DNA of 64,000 bases, taken from the NCBI GenBank assembly GCA_035635855.1, contig DASQAF010000009.1:930001-994000 (forward strand), given 5' to 3'. Under the pieces are notes generated by a model, which worked only from the letters and a program-made list of their open reading frames with translations, made no database searches and was not told the origin of the DNA. Made by a program: the position numbers and the translations under genes. This DNA comes from UBA11740 sp035635855. GTDB lineage: Bacteria; Acidobacteriota; Blastocatellia; Pyrinomonadales; Pyrinomonadaceae. Of the stretch, positions 35,151-45,006 are shown one piece after another; within the stretch, counting starts at the first letter, position 1, and each line of letters opens with the position of its first letter.

Positions 35151-37844
35151 ATGAACTGTCCCCGTTGTCACAAGGAGATTCCCGTCGACGCCTCTTTCTG
35201 TTCGTCTTGCGGCTTCTCGTTTGACGATGCGACCCAAAGATTCGACTCAAACGCACCTCAATCCGGCAAATCGCAGCAAAAAGAATCGCGTTCGTCGATG
35301 TCATTCGATTCAATCGACGACGCGCGCTTTGTTCCCGGCCAAATGCTGGCCGAGCGTTATCGCATCGTCGGTCTGTTAGGTCGCGGTGGCATGGGCGAGG
35401 TCTATCGCGCCGATGATTTGAAACTGGGTCAGCCGGTCGCGCTCAAATTTCTTCCCGAACATCTGCTGAGCGACGGCGCGGCGCTGGCTCGCTTTCACCG
35501 TGAAGTCCGTGTCGCCAGGCAAGTGAGTCACAAAAACGTTTGCCGCGTTTACGACATCAGCGAGATCGACGGCCGGCACTTTCTCTCCATGGAGTTTATC
35601 AAGGGCGAAGAGCTGTCTTCGCTGTTGCGCCGCATCGGCCGCCTGCCGCAGGACAAAGCAATTCAACTGGCGCGGCAGATTTGCGCCGGACTCGCCGCCG
35701 CGCATGACGTCGGAGTGCTGCATCGCGATCTGAAGCCGGCCAACGTGATGATTGACGGCGATGGCAATGCACGCATTCTGGACTTTGGTCTTGCAGGTCT
35801 GGTCGAAGAATTCGGCGATGATGAAATGAGGGCCGGCACGCCGGCTTATATGGCGCCGGAACAGCTTGAGGGAAAAGAACAGTCAGTCAAGACCGACATC
35901 TACTCGCTGGGCCTGGTACTCTATGAACTCTTCACCGGCAAGAAGGCGTTTGAAGCTACGACTCTCAACGAATTGATTAAGTTACGGCGTAGCGATGCGA
36001 CACCCACAAATCCCACATCAATCGTAAAGGATCTCGATCCGGTTGTTGAGAAGGTAATCGATCGTTGTATTCAGAAAGATCCATCGCTGCGCCCTTCGTC
36101 GGCCTTGCAGGTTGCCGCTGCGCTTCCCGGTGGCGATCCAATCGCCGCGGCGCTCGCGGCCGGCGAAACGCCCTCGCCGGAAATGGTGGCTGCGGCGCCC
36201 ACGGAAGGAGTGCTCAAACCCGCCATCGGGGTCGCGTTGCTCGCCACTTTCATCGGCGTTCTCGCGCTCGGCTGTTGGCTGACAAAGTACACATCTGTTT
36301 ACCGGATGACCTCGTTGGATCTACCACCCGAAGCTTTGCGCGTCCGCGCACGCGATGTGATTAGGAAAATGGGTTACACCGGTCAGCCGCTCGACAGCGA
36401 ACAAGGCATCGTCGTTAAGTATGACTACCTGCGTTACATTGAGACTCACGATCAGTCTCTGGCGCGTTGGAACAGACTGCGCAGTGGAGGGCCGGGCGCT
36501 TATCGCTTCTGGTATCGCGAGAGTCCGCGATACTTCGAGACGACTGAATCAGTACAGGTTGACAGGCCGGCGCTGGATGTGTCCGGCATGACGAGTCTCT
36601 ATCTGGACATGGAGGGACGCCTGCATTGGTTCGTCGGGGTCCCGCCGCAGCGTGAACCCTTCGGTGGTGAGAGTGCGAAGCCCGACTGGTCGGTGCCTTT
36701 TGGCGAGGCGGGCTTAGACATGGCGAACTTCAAAGAAGTCGCTTCGACCTCAGTGCCTTTGCATGCGTACGATACGCGCGCCGCGTGGGACGGTCCTGAT
36801 GCTGCGCATTCCGAACTAAAGACCCACGTTGAGGCGGCCGCGTTCCGCGGCAAGCCTGTCTATTTCGAAACGATCTATCCCTGGGATCAACCGGTAAGAC
36901 AAGAGCAAGTCCCCCAGAGTGGCCGGGACCGGGCGCTGATCTTCATTCTGATTGCGGTGTTCATCACTGTGGTGGTTGGCAGCGGCCTCCTGGCACGCAA
37001 GAATTTGATGCTGGGGCGCGGCGACCGTCGTGGCGCAACGCGCATGGCGCTCTTATTCCTGGTACTACGCATGCTTTACTGGTTGTTCATGGAACACCAT
37101 AACGGTTCGCCCGGCTACGAGTTTGACCTCTTCGTTGGACACCTGGCCATAGCCGTCTTCACTGCAGTTTTCCTGTGGGTGCTCTACGTCGCACTTGAGC
37201 CTTTCGTGCGTAAACGCTGGCCTCAACGAATCATCGCCTGGAGCCGCCTGCTCGCTGGCGGCTATCGCGATCCGCTGGTCGGGCGGGACATACTGATCGG
37301 GGCCGTGTTCGGAGTGGGCATGATCCTCATGGGTTTTTTGACTTCTATTGGATTGAGATGGATCGGACGACCGCCTACATTGTCACTCAATCCGGGAAAC
37401 ACGAGCATCGGCGCTCATCTCTTCATCGGCAAATTTTTAAGCCAAATGAATGCGAGTATCTTTCTGCCCTTCGTCATGTTATTTCTGTTACTTCTGTTCA
37501 TGAAGATCCTGAGCCGCGAGCGTCTGGCGTTCGGCGCTCTTTGGTTGCTGGTGGCAACAGTTAATGTGCTGGTTGGCCAGGTGCATGTATTAATGATCCC
37601 GTTTGCGGCCCTTTCCGCGCTTCTCGCCGTTTTCGTGCTCTACCGTTTTGGGTTGCTGGCGGCGGTGTCAGCGTTTTTCTTCGCCCATCTCTGGGTCTTC
37701 TTTCCAATGACAACCGAGCTGAGCTCTTGGTACGCGACTGACTTTCTCATGGCGCTTACCATCGGCGTAGCGTTGGTGATCTTTGGTTTCTACACCAGTC
37801 TCGCGGGTCAGCCGTTGTTTGGCGGGAAGCTTTTGCAGGATTAA
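35151..37844 (+). CDS. Zinc-ribbon Ser/Thr kinase with polytopic membrane domain
   Basis: 897 residues from the ATG at 35151, where a zinc ribbon begins (CPRC and CSSC at about residues 3-20); longer in-frame starts run through repeat DNA. The kinase domain covers about residues 70-335 with GRGGMGEV (77-84), HRDLKPAN (from 191), DFG (211-213) and APEQ. One transmembrane helix at about 358-378 is followed by an extracytoplasmic domain of about 230 residues and then about eight helices. The domain order suggests a membrane receptor kinase sensing an envelope signal. It converges with a second kinase gene, only 9 bp away. Confidence 0.92.
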   Translation: MNCPRCHKEIPVDASFCSSCGFSFDDATQRFDSNAPQSGKSQQKESRSSMSFDSIDDARFVPGQMLAERYRIVGLLGRGGMGEVYRADDLKLGQPVALKFLPEHLLSDGAALARFHREVRVARQVSHKNVCRVYDISEIDGRHFLSMEFIKGEELSSLLRRIGRLPQDKAIQLARQICAGLAAAHDVGVLHRDLKPANVMIDGDGNARILDFGLAGLVEEFGDDEMRAGTPAYMAPEQLEGKEQSVKTDIYSLGLVLYELFTGKKAFEATTLNELIKLRRSDATPTNPTSIVKDLDPVVEKVIDRCIQKDPSLRPSSALQVAAALPGGDPIAAALAAGETPSPEMVAAAPTEGVLKPAIGVALLATFIGVLALGCWLTKYTSVYRMTSLDLPPEALRVRARDVIRKMGYTGQPLDSEQGIVVKYDYLRYIETHDQSLARWNRLRSGGPGAYRFWYRESPRYFETTESVQVDRPALDVSGMTSLYLDMEGRLHWFVGVPPQREPFGGESAKPDWSVPFGEAGLDMANFKEVASTSVPLHAYDTRAAWDGPDAAHSELKTHVEAAAFRGKPVYFETIYPWDQPVRQEQVPQSGRDRALIFILIAVFITVVVGSGLLARKNLMLGRGDRRGATRMALLFLVLRMLYWLFMEHHNGSPGYEFDLFVGHLAIAVFTAVFLWVLYVALEPFVRKRWPQRIIAWSRLLAGGYRDPLVGRDILIGAVFGVGMILMGFLTSIGLRWIGRPPTLSLNPGNTSIGAHLFIGKFLSQMNASIFLPFVMLFLLLLFMKILSRERLAFGALWLLVATVNVLVGQVHVLMIPFAALSALLAVFVLYRFGLLAAVSAFFFAHLWVFFPMTTELSSWYATDFLMALTIGVALVIFGFYTSLAGQPLFGGKLLQD

Positions 37845-37853
37845 CTCACTCAG

Positions 37854-40800
37854 CTATTCGTCAACAGTTGCCGACTTCGACACGCCGGCGACTACCTGAC
37901 GTACCGCCTCGGAGTTCAGGAAGGTTTCGCGGAGCGTAGCGTCATTAATATTTGCAGCGCAGGCGTTGATGATCTCAGCCGCTTGCGCAAACGAATCGCG
38001 GGCCGCGGAAGCATCGCCCATGTTTGATTTCAGACGGCCGAGTTCGGCGTAGGTTTTCCAGGCTACCACTGGCACCGGATGCTGCCGCAACTCTTTCAGC
38101 GCCGCCATGATTTCAGATTCTCCGCCGGCAGTGTCGCCGGCTGCGACGGCGATTTGCGCCATTAGCTTATGCGCGACTGCGATGTACTTGTACACTTCGT
38201 ATCGGCTGGCAGTATCAAGCAAGCGCTGCGCGAATTCGCGGGCCTTCGACAGATCTCCCTGCCGCAGCCAGTGTTCGGCTGTAGCCGCTTCCAGGCGAAT
38301 GTTGTAGCGCCAGCGAAACCAGGCATCGCGCTTGAAAATGTCGCGCACTTCATCGAACGCAGAGATTGTCTCATCAGTCTTACCAGAGTGCGTGTAATCG
38401 ATTCCCAGGTTGATCAGAGAATTTGCCTCCGCCTCGAGCACATGATGTTGCCGACTAACTCCCAATCCTTCCTGATCATGTTTCAGGGCGCCCTCGAAGT
38501 CCTGTAGCTCGCGATGAATCCAGCCGATGCAGTTGGGCATGCGTGGATACCAAAAGAGATCGCCATTACGCCGAGCCATATCGATCGCCTCTGTGAGCGT
38601 CGTCAGCGCTTCAGACATACGTCCCAAATTTCCCCGGGACAGCCCCAGAAAAAACATCGAAGTAAGCAGCAGGAAACCATCGCGCAATTCTGACGCCAGC
38701 CGACGGGCTTCGGTCTCAATCTCAATTGCCCGCTCGTATTCGGTTTGGAAAAAATAGAGACAACCACGCCATACCAATCCGGCCGCCAACGTGGGCTTAT
38801 AATTAATCGTGCGAGAAGTCTGGATCACGTCATCCAGGACCGATTTCCCCTCTGCCAGTTCTCCATAGCACAGATGCTTGAGGCCCATAAGGGCCAGTGT
38901 TTGGACGCGCAGCTCTTCACTGCCGGCGCGTTTCGCCGCGGCGATGGCTTCAGTGGTGCGAACTTCCATCTCTTCGAGCCGATGAGCAAAGAACAGTGTC
39001 AGCGCGAGAGCGTTGAGCGCAGCCGATTGTTTCTCAGGCGAGCCCAGCGCATCCTGGTGTTTCAGCATATTGGTGTAATCGTCAACCGATTCCGGAAATC
39101 TGCTCAGCGCCATGTTCACGGCGCCGCGCTTTTGATAAAGCGTCACCAGCGTTTCCGGCTGCGCTTCGAGCGGAAGCTTCTCAACCAAACCAAGCGCGTT
39201 CGTATAGTGCTCAGCGGCCTCGGCGTTGGCGTAAAGTTTGGTGGCGTTGTCGCCCGCTTGAATTACATGTTCGATAGCCCGCGCGAAATCGCGGCCCAAC
39301 TCAAAATGCCTGGCAAGTTGCGTCGCAATCTGCGAAGCACGCTTGCCATAGTGCCGCACCAGTTGTTCGCCCGCCTGTTGATGAAGCATCGTCCGGCGTT
39401 TGTTGACCAAATCGCCATAGAGAAAGTTTTGATAGAGCGCGTGGGAAAAACGATAGCGCGTTGCTGACGAACCATCGGGCAATTCCTCCTCGCCGCGGGT
39501 TTCGATTAGCCGGTGAGTCTTTTCCAGATGGGCCAGGCGTTCTTCAAGATCAACCTCGTCGATCCTCAGCAGGCTGGCGACCACTGTTGATAGAAACTCC
39601 GTGCCCTCAACGCTCGCGTACTGGAGCGTACGCCGCTCCTCTTCCTGGAGAGCATCGATCTTCTTGCCAATCATGCTGCGCACGCTCTCGGGAGCTTCGA
39701 GATCCATTTCCCCCAGCGGACGAACCAGGGTCCAGTGAGTGTTTACTCTCGCAATGTCGCCGCGTTCACCCAGGTATTGCAACAAGTTGGCGGCAAACAA
39801 TGGATGCCCTTCCGTCTTGTCGTGAATCAAAAAAGCGAGCTCAGGCGGAAAGTCGTTGGGCGTGAACGTCGCGTTCAAGTATTCCGCGATGTGCTCGCGA
39901 CCGAGCGAACTCAAAGCTACCTCTTCACAAAGGTGGTGAGCTTGCATTTCCGCTTTATAGCCCTTGAGCGGATGATTGCTGCGTTCGATATCTTCGGGTC
40001 TGAAGGTTCCGGCTATCAGCAGGCGTTGAGTGCCGATCCGCTGGCAAATATGCCGCAACAGATCGACGCTTGAAGGATCGGCCCAATGCAGATCCTCGAG
40101 CAGTAATACAATCGGAGAACTTGCGGCAAACATCCCGAGCGCATCGCCCATCTCGCGCATCATGCGCTCCTTGGTCGCGCCGATCGTATCCTGTTGCAAC
40201 CTCTCGAAGGCCCCGGTCGAAGCAAACGCCGCTGGTAACTCCATGCACCACGTCGGCGCGTAAGTCCGCATTAACGAGGTGAGTCTCTCACGACCGGGTC
40301 CCTCGAGCAGCGCACCGATGGCATCCAGAAATGGCAGGTACGCTTCACCCGTGCCGTATTGCTCGACGCACCGTCCACGGGAAACCAGTAGACCCGGATA
40401 CCGTGTGCGCGCCCGGCGCAGGAATTCGTCAGAAAGCGATGTTTTGCCGATGCCTGGCTCGCCGGTGATGAAAACCAGGCGGCCGGTGCCGTCAATCGCC
40501 TGTTGCAGATATCCCTCCAGTTTCTCTAACTCAGGCCCTCGTCCCACAAATGAAAATGAAGGAGAATCGATCACGTCCTTATCAAAAACGATAGGAGCGC
40601 CGGACCACTGTCCACTGAGAGTGGCGCGCAGATTCCTTAACGCCTGGGCGATTTCCGCGACGGACGAATAACGTCTCTCTTTGTCTTTGGCGAGCGCGCG
40701 TTCGAGGATCAGATCGAATTCTCTTGGCAACTCTGGTCTTACTCGACTGGGTGAGAGTGGATCGGTGGTGGCGATCCCATGCATCACCGCGAGCATGCTT

Positions 40801-41480
40801 GGTCCTGAGAAGGGCAGGGAACGCGTGGCTGCCTCATAGAGTACACACCCCAGAGAAAAAATATCTGAACGCGAATCCAAAGCCTCTCCTCGGGTTTGCT
40901 CAGGAGACATGTAGAAAGGAGTGCCCAGGACTGTTCCTTCGTCAGTAAGGTGCATTAGCGTTAGCGCTTCGTTATCAACGCCGCCGGCGATCGTCCGCAC
41001 AATCTTGGCTAATCCGAAGTCCAGCACTTTCGCGTGACCGCGTCGCGTGATCTGAATGTTAGTCGATTTGATGTCGCGGTGAATCAGCCCAATCTCGTGC
41101 GCAGCGTCAAGGGCGTCGGCGACTTGTATTCCGATATCAACCAGCTTCGTCAGAGGTAATGCACCATCACGTACGATCAATTCCTTCAGCGTCTGACCTT
41201 CGATATATTCCATCACGATAAAGTCGAGACCTTCAGTCTCTTCAATCGCGTGGATGGTGATAATGTTCGGATGATTGAGCGCCGAAGCCGACTGCGCTTC
41301 CTTCAGAAAGCGCCGCTTGGCCGTCGTATTCTCGTTAACGGCGGCGGGTAGAAGTTTGATCGCAACCGTGCGCCCGAGTTTCGTATCTTCCGCCTTGTAA
41401 ACCTCGCCCATGCCGCCGCTGCCGATCTGCTCGACGAGCCGGTAGTGCAGGAGCATCTGTTGCGGTTCCAACGAACTCAT
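37854..41480 (-). CDS. Ser/Thr kinase with AAA ATPase and TPR regions
   Basis: 1208 residues from the ATG at 41480. Residues of about 13-290 form a Ser/Thr kinase (GSGGMGEV 20-27, HRDIKSTN from 134, DFG 154-156, SPEQ). An AAA_16/STAND-type ATPase follows, with Walker A GEPGIGKTS at about 340 and Walker B-like VLLLEDLHWADPS. The C-terminal half is a long array of TPR helices (VDYTNMLKHQDALGSPEKQS and others). No transmembrane segment is seen, so it is cytosolic. Such fusions act as signal-integrating scaffolds; substrates are unknown. The microcompartment locus lies upstream on the same strand. Confidence 0.93.
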   Translation of the reverse strand: MSSLEPQQMLLHYRLVEQIGSGGMGEVYKAEDTKLGRTVAIKLLPAAVNENTTAKRRFLKEAQSASALNHPNIITIHAIEETEGLDFIVMEYIEGQTLKELIVRDGALPLTKLVDIGIQVADALDAAHEIGLIHRDIKSTNIQITRRGHAKVLDFGLAKIVRTIAGGVDNEALTLMHLTDEGTVLGTPFYMSPEQTRGEALDSRSDIFSLGCVLYEAATRSLPFSGPSMLAVMHGIATTDPLSPSRVRPELPREFDLILERALAKDKERRYSSVAEIAQALRNLRATLSGQWSGAPIVFDKDVIDSPSFSFVGRGPELEKLEGYLQQAIDGTGRLVFITGEPGIGKTSLSDEFLRRARTRYPGLLVSRGRCVEQYGTGEAYLPFLDAIGALLEGPGRERLTSLMRTYAPTWCMELPAAFASTGAFERLQQDTIGATKERMMREMGDALGMFAASSPIVLLLEDLHWADPSSVDLLRHICQRIGTQRLLIAGTFRPEDIERSNHPLKGYKAEMQAHHLCEEVALSSLGREHIAEYLNATFTPNDFPPELAFLIHDKTEGHPLFAANLLQYLGERGDIARVNTHWTLVRPLGEMDLEAPESVRSMIGKKIDALQEEERRTLQYASVEGTEFLSTVVASLLRIDEVDLEERLAHLEKTHRLIETRGEEELPDGSSATRYRFSHALYQNFLYGDLVNKRRTMLHQQAGEQLVRHYGKRASQIATQLARHFELGRDFARAIEHVIQAGDNATKLYANAEAAEHYTNALGLVEKLPLEAQPETLVTLYQKRGAVNMALSRFPESVDDYTNMLKHQDALGSPEKQSAALNALALTLFFAHRLEEMEVRTTEAIAAAKRAGSEELRVQTLALMGLKHLCYGELAEGKSVLDDVIQTSRTINYKPTLAAGLVWRGCLYFFQTEYERAIEIETEARRLASELRDGFLLLTSMFFLGLSRGNLGRMSEALTTLTEAIDMARRNGDLFWYPRMPNCIGWIHRELQDFEGALKHDQEGLGVSRQHHVLEAEANSLINLGIDYTHSGKTDETISAFDEVRDIFKRDAWFRWRYNIRLEAATAEHWLRQGDLSKAREFAQRLLDTASRYEVYKYIAVAHKLMAQIAVAAGDTAGGESEIMAALKELRQHPVPVVAWKTYAELGRLKSNMGDASAARDSFAQAAEIINACAANINDATLRETFLNSEAVRQVVAGVSKSATVDE

Positions 41481-41651
41481 AGGGCGGCTTTCGATTAGTT
41501 GCGACTTCCGGGTGCCGAACACTCTAATGAATCTGCGCGAACTGCGCAATCTTCGACTTCGCTTGTTTAGCTTTGAGAGGGGGGCGTCTTCGGCTTACCC
41601 GTATTTCAGGAATTCCGAGCCAAGCCAGATGATTAATCCGCGGTACGAGAA

Positions 41652-41981
41652 CTATTTCTTGCCGCGTACCGATCCACTGATCTTTTTGCGGGTAGTTTCG
41701 CCGGTGTGCAGGACCGGGATCGCCCTATCCACTTCTGAGTGAGGGCGCGGAATGACGTGGGTCGCGACAACTTCGCCGACGCGCCGGCCGGCGGCAGCGC
41801 CTGATTCAACTGCGCTCTTGACCGCCCCGACTTCGCCGCGCACGATCGCCGTCACCAGACCGGCGTCGATCTTTTCCCAGCCGACCAGCACGACGTTAGC
41901 CGATTTAACCGCGGCATCCGCTGCTTCGATCATCGCCACCAGTCCGCGGCATTCGATTAGTCCCAGGGCTTCTCGTTCCAT
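41652..41981 (-). CDS. Bacterial microcompartment shell protein (BMC-H), 1
   Basis: 109-residue hexamer-forming shell protein, last gene of the locus. The single BMC domain covers residues 4-88: ALGLIECRGLVAMIEAADAA, VTAIVRGEVGAVKSAVESGA and the closing VVATHVIPRPHSEVD. It is followed by a basic tail of about 20 residues (TTRKKISGSVRGKK). The domain closely parallels the second shell protein at 47312-47710. Pore residues in the family lie in the GEVGAV region. A short spacer inverted repeat separates it from the DUF711 gene. Confidence 0.95.
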   Translation of the reverse strand: MEREALGLIECRGLVAMIEAADAAVKSANVVLVGWEKIDAGLVTAIVRGEVGAVKSAVESGAAAGRRVGEVVATHVIPRPHSEVDRAIPVLHTGETTRKKISGSVRGKK

Positions 41982-42073
41982 CTGTTACCTTCTTTTGAGG
42001 CGCTAAGATTAGTTGGTTTTTGATCCAATTGCCAGCGGTCAAAAGCGATTCTTCTTTGCGGCTTGCGTGTTAG

Positions 42074-42133
42074 CTTTGCGCCTTTGCGTGAAATAAAAGC
42101 AGCAATAAACGCATTTCACGCAAGGGCGCAAAG
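42074..42133. repeat. Inverted repeat between BMC-H and DUF711 genes
   Basis: Arms of 21 bp at 42074-42094 (CTTTGCGCCTTTGCGTGAAA plus T) and 42113-42133 are reverse complements with one mismatch, around an 18-nt loop. Confidence 0.85.
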
Positions 42134-42160
42134 AAAACCAGAAGGCACTAAGATAAATTC

Positions 42161-43522
42161 TTAGTTCCGCAGGCTGTGTACCGGCGCTGGAATCCTACCG
42201 CCACGGCGAATGAATTGATCAGAAGAGAATCGGTTGACCGGCATAATCGGTGCGCTGCCCAGAAGGCCGCCGAACTCAACCATCTCGCCAACTTCGCGAC
42301 CCGGAACCGGAATTATCCGTACCGCGGTCGTCTTGTTATTCATCACGCCGATAGCCATCTCGTCGGCGATGATTGCCGCGATGGTCTCAGCGGAAGTCGA
42401 GCCGGGCACAGCGACCATGTCGATGCCCACCGAACAGACACTGGTCCAGGCTTCGAGTTTATCGAGCGACAATGCGCCGACGAGTGCGGCTTCGATCATG
42501 CCGGCGTCTTCGGAAACGGGAATGAAGGCGCCGCTCATGCCGCCGACTGAGTTGCTGGCCATCGCGCCGCCTTTCTTGACTGCATCAGTTAATAAAGCCA
42601 ACGCCGCCGTCGTGCCGTGTGTGCCGGCGCGCTCAAACCCCATCGCTTCGAGAATATTGGCGACTGAATCGCCGGGCACCGGAGTTGGCGCCAGCGATAG
42701 ATCGATGATGCCAAACGGAATACCCAGACGGCGTGCAGCTTCACGGCCGACCAGTTCGCCGGCGCGCGCCAGTTTGAATGAAAGCTTCTTAATGAGTTCG
42801 GCGATCTCCTGTAGCGGCAGATCTTTCGCCGCTTGTTGCACCGCGTGATTGACCACGCCGGGGCCGGAGACGCCCACGTTCAGCACGGCTTCGGGCTCGC
42901 CAATGCCGTGAAATGCGCCGGCCATGAAAGGATTGTCTTCGACGGCGTTGGCAAAACAGACGAACTTTGCGCAAGCCAGTCCCGAACGTTCGCGCGTTCG
43001 CTCGGCGGCATCCTTTATTAAACGCCCGACGCGCGCGACAGCATCCATGTTGATTCCCGCGCGCGTGGTTGCAGCGTTTACCGATCCGCAAAGACGTTCG
43101 GTCGTGGACAGCGCCTCCGGAATTGAATCAAGAAACTCGCTCTCGTTGCGCGTGAAACCCTTGTGAACCAGAGCGGAATATCCACCGACAAAATCGACAC
43201 CGACTGTGGCCGCGGCTTCGTCAATCGCGCGACCCAGATCGACGGGATTTCCCTGCGCGCCTTCCGTCAGAATCGAGACGGGCGTGACGGCAATGCGTTT
43301 GTTGGCGATGCGAATCCCTATTTCGTCGCCAATCTCGTTGACCGTGTTGACCAGCTGCCCGGCCGAGCGTTCGATTTTTTCGCGGATGCGCTCAGCGGTG
43401 TTGGCGATCGAATCGGTGACGCAATCACGCAGACTGAGTCCTAGCGTCACGGTGCGAATGTCGAGATGCTCCATCTCCGTCATGCGCACGGTTTGCAGAA
43501 TTTCGGCTTGGGTGTACTCCAT
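42161..43522 (-). CDS. UPF0210/DUF711 protein (PFL-like fold)
   Basis: 453 residues, the usual length of the family, from the ATG at 43522 (MEYTQAEILQTVRMTEMEHL). Conserved segments are LDIRTVTLGLSLRDC, CAKFVCFANAVEDNPFMAGA, FHGIGEPEAVLNVGVSGPGV and GAAFIPVSEDAGM-like MSGAFIPVSEDAGMIEA. Family members have a fold related to glycyl radical enzymes but no radical Gly motif and no assigned reaction. In Firmicutes they pair with a small ACT protein (UPF0237), and an ACT protein is encoded 860 bp upstream here. Position between shell genes makes a cargo or accessory enzyme role possible; that is inference. Confidence 0.9.
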   Translation of the reverse strand: MEYTQAEILQTVRMTEMEHLDIRTVTLGLSLRDCVTDSIANTAERIREKIERSAGQLVNTVNEIGDEIGIRIANKRIAVTPVSILTEGAQGNPVDLGRAIDEAAATVGVDFVGGYSALVHKGFTRNESEFLDSIPEALSTTERLCGSVNAATTRAGINMDAVARVGRLIKDAAERTRERSGLACAKFVCFANAVEDNPFMAGAFHGIGEPEAVLNVGVSGPGVVNHAVQQAAKDLPLQEIAELIKKLSFKLARAGELVGREAARRLGIPFGIIDLSLAPTPVPGDSVANILEAMGFERAGTHGTTAALALLTDAVKKGGAMASNSVGGMSGAFIPVSEDAGMIEAALVGALSLDKLEAWTSVCSVGIDMVAVPGSTSAETIAAIIADEMAIGVMNNKTTAVRIIPVPGREVGEMVEFGGLLGSAPIMPVNRFSSDQFIRRGGRIPAPVHSLRN

Positions 43523-43532
43523 ATTGAAATCA

Positions 43533-43634
43533 GCCACAGAGCCACAGAGCCACAGAGGCACAGAGAAAAAGAGAAATGAACTCTTACCGCTTCCGGATTT
43601 CTAATCTTCTCCGTGTCTCTGCGTCTCTGCGGCT
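43533..43634. repeat. Inverted repeat of the CACAGAG/CTCTGCG type
   Basis: Left part (from 43533) has tandem GCCACAGA words, and the right part (43608-43634) has CGTGTCTCTGCGTCTCTGCG. It fills the spacer between DUF711 and the zinc-ribbon gene. Confidence 0.75.
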
Positions 43635-43656
43635 TTCTTAAAACCCAGACTAAGGC

Positions 43657-44241
43657 TTATCCCATCACTTTGCTGAGTAGCAGCAGCACGAGAAAGACTA
43701 CGAACAACCCGAGGGCCACCAGCACAAAGCGCAGGCTGGGATCGTAAGAAGCTTCCTCGAACATCGCGGAGGAAACGTGGCGAATCTTCTCGACCCGCTT
43801 TACGTTGTCGGCCAAGGCCCCGCGCGTGGCGCTTGAAGCGCGATGCAAACTGTCGCGGGCCTTTTCATACGTGCCGTGCTTTGAAACGGCTGCCGCCGAA
43901 GAATTCATTGCCTGATTGCCGGCTTCGGTCTTCGCCGGCTCAACAGCTGCCGCCGGTTGGTTCGCGGTTGAAACGTTTGGAGTTTCCAAAGGTGCAATCG
44001 CGGAAGGTTTATCGGCGGCGCTGAAGATATTGGTCGCAGCGTTGGCTCTTTCCAAAAGCATCGCACGGTTCACCTCAGCCTCATTATCCGCCACGGACGG
44101 CTTTGGCGTCTCTTCGTCTCTGTGCGGCTTCGTGTTTGCGGACGATTGTGTCAGGGCCTGGCCACACTCCGGGCAAAACATCGCCTGCTCGCGAATCGAC
44201 GCGCCGCATGACTCACAACGATGTGAAATTTCAGGCTGCAT
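43657..44241 (-). CDS. Zinc-ribbon protein with C-terminal membrane anchor
   Basis: 194 residues. The N-terminus carries a zinc ribbon (CESCGASIREQAMFCPECG, residues 9-27). A low-complexity Ala/Glu/Pro-rich middle follows, and one C-terminal transmembrane helix ends the protein (FVLVALGLFVVFLVLLLLSK). I do not recognise a function. It lies inside the microcompartment gene run on the same strand, but no encapsulation-peptide-like helix is evident, so its link to the compartment rests on position only. Confidence 0.75.
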   Translation of the reverse strand: MQPEISHRCESCGASIREQAMFCPECGQALTQSSANTKPHRDEETPKPSVADNEAEVNRAMLLERANAATNIFSAADKPSAIAPLETPNVSTANQPAAAVEPAKTEAGNQAMNSSAAAVSKHGTYEKARDSLHRASSATRGALADNVKRVEKIRHVSSAMFEEASYDPSLRFVLVALGLFVVFLVLLLLSKVMG

Positions 44242-44251
44242 TAATTCATTT

Positions 44252-44279
44252 CCGATTGCCGATTGCCGATTGCCGATTT
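44252..44279. repeat. Tandem 7-bp repeat
   Basis: Four adjacent copies of CCGATTG (the last is CCGATTT) at 44252-44279, just upstream of the zinc-ribbon gene start. A partial inverted counterpart AAATCGGCATTTGG lies near 44361. Confidence 0.8.
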
Positions 44280-44382
44280 GGAAATATTATCAAGGCTGGC
44301 TTGGTGCTCGCTGATCAATTTGTCGGGGCATCATTCATCGTACAAAAAACTGGCGCAATCACAAATCGGCATTTGGAAATTC

Positions 44383-44862
44383 TCAGATGCGATGCATCGC
44401 GTTGAATAAATCTTCGCGTTGAGCATAGATGTGGACGCCGAGTGTTTCACCTTCGGTGCGAAAACGCTCCTTCAATTCGGTTACTGACAACTGTGCCCGC
44501 TGAGTGTTGGCAATGATTACCATTGCGAACTTTCCCTGCACTACGGTTTGATTGATGTCGACGATGCTACAGCCGGCTTCAGCCAGGATTTGCGACACGC
44601 CGGCAACGATGCCCGGATGGTCAACACCAAACACCGAAATTATCAGCCGGTTCGCCGAGCCTTCAGAAGCAGCGGTTTCACCGAACGACGATCGGGACGA
44701 GCTGATAGTTGATCCTGTTGCCGCTCCGTTCCGCGCCAATTCCGGCTCGACAGCTCGATAGATGTCCGTAACCAGTTGCTCGACCGCACTTTCATCCGCG
44801 CCGGCGCCCAGACGCGCGTAGATTGCCCGAGTGATGCGATAGATCAGCTCTTCGTTAGCCAT
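44383..44862 (-). CDS. ACT-domain protein (UPF0237-like)
   Basis: 159 residues from the ATG at 44862. Residues 1-40 are helical (MANEELIYRITRAIYARLGA), similar to short N-terminal helices found on microcompartment-associated proteins. A Ser-rich linker follows. Residues of about 72-155 form an ACT domain: LIISVFGVDHPGIVAGVSQI, EAGCSIVDINQTVVQGKFAM and a C-terminal LKERFRTEGETLGVHI. The ACT part resembles UPF0237 proteins, which are gene neighbours of UPF0210 in other bacteria. ACT domains bind small ligands such as amino acids. The N-terminal helix plus linker is an addition to the normal 90-residue UPF0237 form. Confidence 0.88.
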   Translation of the reverse strand: MANEELIYRITRAIYARLGAGADESAVEQLVTDIYRAVEPELARNGAATGSTISSSRSSFGETAASEGSANRLIISVFGVDHPGIVAGVSQILAEAGCSIVDINQTVVQGKFAMVIIANTQRAQLSVTELKERFRTEGETLGVHIYAQREDLFNAMHRI

Positions 44863-44888
44863 TCCAGGTTCGCGATTGCCGGATGAAG

Positions 44889-44985
44889 TTAGCCGCAAAA
44901 AGGCACAAAAGACACAAGAAAATTCAAAAAGAAGTCTGGACTTAGAACCAAGCTATCTTGCGCCTTTGTGCCTTTTCGTGGCTAA
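44889..44985. repeat. Inverted repeat between ACT and EutN genes
   Basis: TTAGCCGCAAAAAGGCACAA (from 44889) faces TTGTGCCTTTTCGTGGCTAA-like sequence ending 44985. The arms are about 23 bp with few mismatches. Confidence 0.8.
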
Positions 44986-45006
44986 TCTGCCGACGACGGA
45001 TAATTC

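Noticed and set aside
41512..41742. Small plus-strand frame overlapping the first BMC-H gene
   Set aside because: It overlaps both a kinase start region and the shell gene on the other strand and shows no domain or ribosome site.
43533..43634. Possible CRISPR array, because of tandem CACAGAG words
   Set aside because: Units are irregular, 7-10 bp long, without spacers of constant length, and form an inverted repeat. No cas gene is near.
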